A stretch of 54,982 bases of DNA from Candidatus Izemoplasmatales bacterium. GTDB taxonomy: Bacteria > Bacillota_I > Bacilli_A > Izemoplasmatales > Hujiaoplasmataceae. The DNA lies in assembly GCA_028691315.1 (NCBI GenBank), contig JAQUZN010000005.1, forward strand, positions 1 to 54,982. Direction: 5' to 3'. Shown piece after piece: positions 53,955 to 54,982 of this stretch. Position 1 is the first letter of the stretch. Each line of letters opens with the position of its first letter. A program made the position numbers and the translations under genes. Under the pieces are notes generated by a model. That model was not told the origin of the DNA. It saw only the letters and a program-made list of their open reading frames with translations, and made no database searches.

Positions 53955-54683
53955 ATGTTACAAGACATTTATAATAAAATTGCTTCAACATATGATCAAG
54001 ATGTATTAGAAATGAACCGACTAGAATTATTTCCATATGACCATTATGATGATCTTTTAACAACAATTTCTTCGATTATTTCTAGTCAAGATCATTTAGA
54101 AACTGTTCAAATATTAGATCTAGGGATTGGTACTGCAAACTTGTACTCAAAAGTAATGCCTGAACGGACCCAAGTCGTTGGGCTAGACTTTTCTAGACAA
54201 ATGCTAGAAATCGCAAAATTAAAATGTCCAAATGTAACATTTGTTTGTCATGATTTTATGAAAGGATTACCAGAAGAGTATAAGCATTACAGGTTTGATT
54301 TTATTGTTTCAACTTATGCAATTCATGATTTAGATACCAATCAATTGCTTGATACAATCCATTATTATTTACAATTTTTAAACCCAATGGGAAAACTGAT
54401 TTTAGGTGACAACCTGTTTTTAGACTATGAATCTAGTATAAGAACAAAAGAAAAATATTTAGACTCATGGAACGAGTTATCACATTATCACATCTATAAT
54501 CAACTCGTCAGCAAAATTAATGCTAATCTATCTTTATCTTATATGAAATTATCTGTTTCTACAGGATTGATAATCATTGAAAATGTTCACGAATGTGCTT
54601 TACAATTCGAAGAAAATTTGGTACAATACGTTTCAAATACAATGAAGTGGAAGAGTAATCCTATTCGGAAAAAAAGCGAGTAA
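53955..54683 (+). CDS. Class I SAM-dependent methyltransferase, substrate unknown
   Basis: This is a 242-residue protein. SAM-binding motif I is VQILDLGIGTANL (about residues 49-61). The acidic strand-2 motif is VVGLDFSRQMLEIA, and VCHDFMKGLP and FIVSTYAIHDLD follow. This is the common small-molecule or tRNA methyltransferase type. AGGAGGG (53942-53948) picks ATG 53955; the frame is open from 53937, but that part contains the SD. The last ~85 bases of the gene also contain a promoter and the 5' arm of the T-box stem I, an unusual overlap. Confidence 0.85.
   Translation: MLQDIYNKIASTYDQDVLEMNRLELFPYDHYDDLLTTISSIISSQDHLETVQILDLGIGTANLYSKVMPERTQVVGLDFSRQMLEIAKLKCPNVTFVCHDFMKGLPEEYKHYRFDFIVSTYAIHDLDTNQLLDTIHYYLQFLNPMGKLILGDNLFLDYESSIRTKEKYLDSWNELSHYHIYNQLVSKINANLSLSYMKLSVSTGLIIIENVHECALQFEENLVQYVSNTMKWKSNPIRKKSE
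54599..54627 (+). promoter_or_regulatory. Promoter of the right-end T-box, inside the methyltransferase gene
   Basis: TTTACA (54599-54604), a 17-base spacer and TACAAT (54622-54627). The predicted start, near 54634, is just upstream of the T-box stem I. Confidence 0.6.
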
Positions 54684-54857
54684 ACGGTTGGTGTGAGTTT
54701 ACCAAAGAATAGAATGAATGTCGCCATCGAGTAGATAAGATGAAATTAAGTAGTTTTATCCGCATCCTGCGTTAACGGAATAAGTGCTAGAAGTAATTCT
54801 AGAATTAAGGTGGTACCGCGCTTAGTCGTCCTTTTTTAGGGTGACTTTTTTTTATTT
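54635..54857 (+). promoter_or_regulatory. T-box leader without visible downstream gene (valine specifier likely)
   Basis: Stem I arms ATCCTATTC (54658-54666) / GAATAGAAT and GTAAAC/GTTTAC enclose GGTTGGTGTGA, the distal-loop motif. The specifier loop has AGTA on the 5' side and GAATGTCG on the 3' side. GTC (Val) is the best codon, and TGT (Cys) is possible. The T-box TTAAGGTGGTACCGCG is at 54805-54820. The terminator AGTCGTCCT-TTTTT-AGGGTGACT plus eight Ts follows. No start codon with an SD follows within the window. Confidence 0.88.
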
Positions 54858-54904
54858 TTAGCAACCGGTAACGATGTCAAGGGATAAATAAATAAAAAAA
54901 CAAT

Positions 54905-54926
54905 AAAAAAAGACCAAAAGGTCTAA
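54905..54926 (-). terminator. Minus-strand terminator at the right end
   Basis: AGACC-AAAA-GGTCT (54911-54924), read leftward, is followed by a T run (A run 54905-54910). It implies a minus-strand gene entering from beyond 54982. Apart from it, 54858-54982 holds no ORF that I can support. Confidence 0.65.
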
Positions 54927-54982
54927 AACAAAGCATAACAAAAAAAGAAAACGGTAAAACAAGCCTAAGTGATTTAATTACT

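Overview
The window is an AT-rich bacterial chromosome segment made of housekeeping genes. It has dense operons, start/stop overlaps (ATGA, GTGA, TTGA), strong Shine-Dalgarno (SD) sequences, sigma-A type promoters (TTGaca/TATAAT, often with an extended -10 TGaTATAAT) and short hairpin-plus-T-run terminators. UGA is a stop (for example at lspA, ruvB and the 412-residue oxidoreductase) and tryptophan is read from UGG, so the genetic code is standard. T-box leaders, type-B RNase P RNA, SepF, YlmE/YlmG-type genes next to ileS, MutS2, RNase HIII, trigger factor and Lon point to Bacillota or the deep-branching Mollicutes side (Acholeplasma/Izemoplasma-like). That placement is inference; no 16S gene is present.

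Layout. 1-4.7 kb: lspA-rluD, then a TetR-regulated ABC exporter with a visible operator and a 41-residue membrane peptide. 4.7-6.3 kb (minus): sodA and rnhC. 6.4-15.7 kb: mutS2, a thioredoxin, truB-ribF-membrane protein, tig and lon. 15.7-21 kb: a hydrolase, a GltD-like flavoprotein with a YczE-like membrane protein and a Nudix hydrolase, and a large DUF2779-type putative nuclease. 21-27 kb: rpsO with a probable autoregulatory leader, pnp, rnpB, lepA and hemW. 27-29 kb: xerD-deoB. 29-35.6 kb (minus): two giant coiled-coil genes of unknown function with a tiny ORF between them. 35.7-40.5 kb: ruvB-queA, a minus-strand queuosine-precursor transporter behind a preQ1-I riboswitch, pduL-tgt. 40.6-47.4 kb: ftsZ, yhbY-surE-yggS-sepF-yggT, then ileS behind an isoleucine T-box. 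47.5-49.5 kb: deoC-membrane protein-deoD. 49.5-54.7 kb: a pair of M16 peptidase-like proteins, an RlmI-like methyltransferase, engB and a small-molecule-type methyltransferase. The right end carries a second T-box leader with no visible downstream gene.

Functional themes. Translation and RNA quality are heavily represented (rluD, truB, rpsO, pnp, rnpB, lepA, yhbY, RlmI-like, engB, ileS). Protein quality is covered by tig and lon, division by ftsZ/sepF/yggT, and nucleoside salvage by deoB, deoC, deoD and surE. Queuosine modification is covered by queA and tgt plus import through a preQ1-controlled transporter; no preQ1 biosynthesis gene lies in the window.

The least explained content is the coiled-coil locus (29.2-35.6 kb), the DUF2779 protein, the HAGT active-site variant in IleRS and the orphan T-box at the right edge.
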